DNA from: an uncultured Catenibacterium sp.
GTDB taxonomy: Bacteria; Bacillota_I; Bacilli_A; Erysipelotrichales; Coprobacillaceae
DNA: 9,386 nt
Direction: 5' to 3'
Assembly: GCA_900764725.1 (NCBI GenBank)
Contig: CAAFPB010000226.1
Span: 1 to 9,386, forward strand
Shown here: piece after piece, positions 7,561 to 9,386 of the stretch
How the letters are laid out: every line of letters begins with the position of its first letter
Position numbering within the stretch: the stretch's first letter is position 1
Program-made: the position numbers and the translations under genes
The notes under the pieces: model-generated
Told to the model about the DNA's origin: nothing
What the model saw: the letters and a program-made list of their open reading frames with translations, nothing else
Databases searched by the model: none

Positions 7561-7575
7561 GAAACTCGCTTTTTT
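7544..7575. terminator. Bidirectional terminator overlapping the end of ispG
   Basis: Eleven perfect pairs, AAAAAGCGAGT (7544-7554) with ACTCGCTTTTT (7564-7574), around a nine-base loop that contains the ispG stop codon (7558-7560). The upstream arm is ispG coding sequence. The A-run/T-run arms give a U-tract on both strands, so it can also stop the leftward AlbA_2 gene, which ends at 7593. Confidence 0.9.
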
Positions 7576-7592
7576 ACGTTACGTTAGATTTT

Positions 7593-8846
7593 CTATTTCA
7601 TTATATATTTTGTGGATCTACCTTTTCCTTGAATCAGTACAACACCCTTTTTCTCTAGTATTTTTAATAGAGAAGATACTTTTGATTTACCAAAAGGTGT
7701 ACTTGGTACTATTTCACTAATAGATTTTAAGACTGTTTTACTTAACGCTTTTAAAATAAGATGCTCATCATCTGTTAAATCAGAAATATCTTCAAAAACA
7801 GGCAATTCAATCTTTATAGTATTTTCTGATACTTCAAAACGAGGTTTCACAAAACTATTTTCATATAATTGTTTGATTCGTGTAATACCTGTCCCAAATA
7901 TTTCTACAAACCCTAATCGATAGAATACATTCGCAAGATTTCTATTTCTTAAAACAGATATTTTACCATTCAAATACTCTTCTTCAGAAATTCCTGAAGG
8001 CAGTCCACCTGGAGACACTATATCGATATGATTATCAAACATAGATATTCTAATATGAGAATTTACATCCCACATCCTATGAATAAGTCCATTCACAATA
8101 GCTTCTCTAAAAGCCACTTCTGGTATTTTTTCGACATTCTTTCTTTCAGATCCTTCTATCACTTCATATCTATAATAATCTCTAAATACCTCAAGCGATT
8201 TCTTATAGACTTCTAGAATAGACATATGATCAAATGTAATTCTTTTCTGAATAACACTAATATTTTCTCCAAATTTTATAATATCAACTCCAGGAAAATC
8301 ATTAGTATCTGCTAGTAAACCAGCCGCATTATTATAACCATTATTATTGTCATAGAGATTAAGAGTTTTTAATGTATCAAGATTAAACGAATTGATTTGA
8401 ATAGTTTTTTCTAATTGTTCTTCAAGAAAATGAAAAGTAAGATTCTGATCTTTATATGGTAATTCTTCAAAGCTTATATTTTTTCCTTCCAATACAAGTC
8501 TTGAGAATTCTAATGTATCTACCTCTATAGTTGCAGAATCGTTACGCTTATATGCTTTTGATTTGTACAAATAAGGTTTTTGTAAACCACTTTTCACAAT
8601 AAGTTTTATAGTCTTGTTTACTTCATTTGGTTCAAGTACATAATCTGGCTGTGGAGAAATAGTATCATTAATCTTATTTTCAATATCTAAACACGCCTTG
8701 ATTATATCTGACAACCCTTTAATATTGCCATCATCGTCAACTCCAAACAAGATTGTTCCACCATCATAATTTGAAAAAGCACTAACTGTTTTCAAGAAAG
8801 TACTTGTGATTGTTTCTTTAAACTCTAGATTTCTTGTTTCACGCAT
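7593..8846 (-). CDS. AlbA_2 (Schlafen-type) / HATPase_c_4 / winged-helix protein, COG2865 type
   Basis: The 417-residue protein has the three-part layout of COG2865, often annotated as a predicted transcriptional regulator or RecG-like ATP-binding protein. An AlbA_2 nucleic-acid-binding domain spans about 5-120, with FKE at 9-11 and GGTILFGVDDDGNIKG at 29-44. A Bergerat-type ATPase region follows, with REAIVNGLIHR at 247-257, SPGGLP at 278-283, RNRNLAN at 300-306 and LGFVEIFGTGI at 311-321. A winged helix-turn-helix lies at about 357-417. No signal peptide or membrane segment is visible. The ATG at 8844-8846 follows AAGGAGG (8854-8860) by seven bases, and a near-consensus promoter is at 8879-8907. 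The family's function is not settled; members occur as orphan regulators and near defence loci. Downstream it converges on ispG; upstream is only a repeat array. The fold is certain, the role open. Confidence 0.85.
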   Translation of the reverse strand: MRETRNLEFKETITSTFLKTVSAFSNYDGGTILFGVDDDGNIKGLSDIIKACLDIENKINDTISPQPDYVLEPNEVNKTIKLIVKSGLQKPYLYKSKAYKRNDSATIEVDTLEFSRLVLEGKNISFEELPYKDQNLTFHFLEEQLEKTIQINSFNLDTLKTLNLYDNNNGYNNAAGLLADTNDFPGVDIIKFGENISVIQKRITFDHMSILEVYKKSLEVFRDYYRYEVIEGSERKNVEKIPEVAFREAIVNGLIHRMWDVNSHIRISMFDNHIDIVSPGGLPSGISEEEYLNGKISVLRNRNLANVFYRLGFVEIFGTGITRIKQLYENSFVKPRFEVSENTIKIELPVFEDISDLTDDEHLILKALSKTVLKSISEIVPSTPFGKSKVSSLLKILEKKGVVLIQGKGRSTKYIMK

Positions 8847-8878
8847 ATTACTACCTCCTTTCCTATTCTACTACTTTA

Positions 8879-8907
8879 AGTATAATTACAAATAAGCGTA
8901 AATTCAA
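8879..8907 (-). promoter_or_regulatory. Promoter of the AlbA_2 gene, built into repeat unit A
   Basis: Read leftward, TTGAAT (8902-8907), 17 bases, TATACT (8879-8884). The start of transcription should fall near 8872, about 26 bases before the ATG. The -35 box is part of the conserved repeat word CGATTGAAT, so whatever binds the repeat would compete with or recruit RNA polymerase here. Confidence 0.75.
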
Positions 8908-8976
8908 TCGAAAACTTTTTCGTCCAAATTATTTCAATCGTAAATTAGAAAAAACACCCTTTTTGTATGATTTTCG
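8897..8976 (+). repeat. Repeat unit A
   Basis: An 80-base unit that aligns with unit C at roughly 80-85 per cent identity by hand, including 25 identical bases in a row (8902-8926 with 9203-9227). It contains the core CGTAAATTCAATCG, the dyad CGAAAA-CT-TTTTCG (8909-8922), a second CAATCG box 30 bases after the first, an AAAAAACACCC block and a final GATTTTCG. Confidence 0.85.
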
Positions 8977-9053
8977 TACGAATAATACACCTAATTATAC
9001 GAATATCAATCTCAGAAAACATTCAACATCTCACAAATACAATTAAAAATGAA

Positions 9054-9079
9054 CGTAATTTCAATCGATTCCATTTTCG
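9054..9079 (+). repeat. Repeat unit B (degenerate core only)
   Basis: The 26-base core aligns with unit A without gaps: CGTAATTTCAATCG, then twelve bases ending in ATTTTCG. The dyad of units A and C is lost here and the following sequence is not clearly alike. Read leftward it holds TTGAAA, 17 bases, TGTATT (9036-9064), a weaker promoter-like pair. Confidence 0.7.
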
Positions 9080-9120
9080 TTTATACTTTAGAACAAAATC
9101 AAAATCATATACTATAGAAC

Positions 9121-9144
9121 AGTGTTTTTACAACAAAAAACACT
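9121..9144. repeat. Perfect inverted repeat inside the array
   Basis: AGTGTTTTT and AAAAACACT (nine pairs) flank a six-base loop. No T-run follows on either strand, so it is not a standard terminator. Its right arm forms AAAAAACACTC, close to the AAAAAACACCC block of unit A. Confidence 0.65.
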
Positions 9145-9193
9145 CATTAGATACATACATAGAGCTTGTTCAAGTAAAAAATACGCGTAAAAA

Positions 9194-9277
9194 CAATCGA
9201 AGATTCAATCGAAAACTTTTTCGTCCACGTTATTTTCAATCGTAATTTCTAAAAACACCCTCTTTGTGGGATTTTCG
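9194..9277 (+). repeat. Repeat unit C
   Basis: This unit matches unit A over 80 bases, including the CGAAAA-CT-TTTTCG dyad, the second CAATCG box (31 bases after the main one), the AAAAACACCCT block and the closing GATTTTCG. An extra CAATCG lies 12 bases upstream of the core (9194 and 9206). Single-base insertions and deletions relative to unit A break any shared reading frame. Confidence 0.85.
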
Positions 9278-9351
9278 CTCAAATTAATAACTCACTCGCT
9301 ACATAACAGGGTAATAATATAGCTGAATAATTCAACAATACACATCAAAGA

Positions 9352-9375
9352 CAATCGTAAATTCAATCGAAAACT
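9352..9375 (+). repeat. Repeat unit D (core at window edge)
   Basis: CAATCG-TAAATT-CAATCG shows the 12-base doubling also seen in unit C. Twenty bases (9356-9375) are identical to 8897-8916 of unit A. The sequence after CGAAAACT differs from A and C and the window ends soon after, so it cannot be said whether the unit is complete. Confidence 0.75.
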
Positions 9376-9386
9376 AGCAAAATAAG

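Larger units (their letters stand above)
8890..9386. repeat. Gene-free tandem repeat array upstream of the AlbA_2 gene
   Basis: This stretch holds no credible gene. Its ordering principle is the word CAATCG, which occurs eight times on the plus strand (8905, 8935, 9062, 9194, 9206, 9237, 9352, 9364). Four core copies have CAATCG at 8905, 9062, 9206 and 9364, with steps of 157, 144 and 158 bases. Each core has the form CGTAAATTCAATCG plus a short tail that usually ends in TTTTCG. About 33-40 bases before cores B, C and D there is also a TTCAAC/TTCAAG word. Reading frame is not kept between copies, which argues against coding. The fourth copy lies at the window edge, so the array may continue. 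Confidence 0.8.

Noticed and set aside
7638..7649. AACACCCTTTTT in the AlbA_2 gene matching a block of repeat unit A
   Set aside because: A 12-base match in AT-rich DNA with no further similarity around it; most likely chance.
7538..7720. Plus-strand 60-codon frame running from ispG into the AlbA_2 gene
   Set aside because: It crosses a strong terminator, has no ribosome binding site and is antisense to the AlbA_2 gene.
8028..8216. Plus-strand 62-codon frame inside the AlbA_2 gene
   Set aside because: It is antisense to the conserved ATPase region and has no start signals.
8834..9245. Plus-strand open frames over the repeat array that encode basic peptides sharing an FNRKLFRP segment
   Set aside because: The repeats fall in different frames (301-base offset), small indels between units A and C break the frame, the frames have no ribosome binding site, and the first starts inside the AlbA_2 gene. 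The peptide similarity is only a by-product of the DNA repeat.
8890..9386. CRISPR array
   Set aside because: The steps are 144-158 bases rather than 60-75, the repeats are unequal and degenerate, and no cas gene is present.
8890..9386. Type III toxin-antitoxin repeat RNA (ToxI-like)
   Set aside because: ToxI-like arrays have short, contiguous tandem repeats before a toxin of the ToxN fold. Here the period is about 150 bases and the neighbouring protein is AlbA_2/HATPase, not ToxN.

Overview
The window is AT-rich chromosomal DNA from a low-GC Gram-positive bacterium (Bacillota). Strong AGGAGG-type ribosome binding sites, TTGnnn-N17-TAnnnT promoters, extended -10 boxes and many intrinsic terminators support this. 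A PyrB-PyrI pair, a Bacillus-type pyrimidine-nucleoside phosphorylase and the MEP-pathway enzyme IspG would fit a gut anaerobe of the Erysipelotrichia/Coprobacillaceae or Clostridia kind. That placement is an inference from gene content, not from a database match.

Left part (10-2136): the pyrBI operon (aspartate carbamoyltransferase catalytic and regulatory chains) runs leftward and overlaps by ATGA. It ends in a terminator whose hairpin contains the pyrI stop codon. A sugar O-acetyltransferase gene diverges from it and converges on the next operon across a shared bidirectional terminator.

Middle (2179-6001): a tightly packed leftward operon reads fmt (Met-tRNA formyltransferase), pdp (pyrimidine-nucleoside phosphorylase), a Cof-type HAD phosphatase, then an AIM24/TIGR00266 family protein. 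Each downstream ribosome binding site lies at or across the end of the gene before it, which points to translational coupling. A good extended -10 promoter precedes fmt. rpsT (ribosomal protein S20) diverges rightward from it with its own promoter and terminator, followed by ispG with its own promoter and a terminator that starts inside its last codons.

Right part (7593-9386): a leftward gene encodes an AlbA_2 (Schlafen-type) / HATPase_c_4 / winged-helix protein of the COG2865 type. Upstream of it lie about 540 bases without a credible gene. They hold four copies, 144-158 bp apart, of a core built on CGTAAATTCAATCG. Read leftward, each core carries a TTGAAT/TTGAAA box and, 17-18 bases on, a -10-like hexamer. 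The copy nearest the gene forms a very good promoter for it. This array is the least explained part of the window and the best candidate for something undescribed: a repeated operator/promoter array or a family of small leftward RNAs. The remaining genes are ordinary housekeeping genes.
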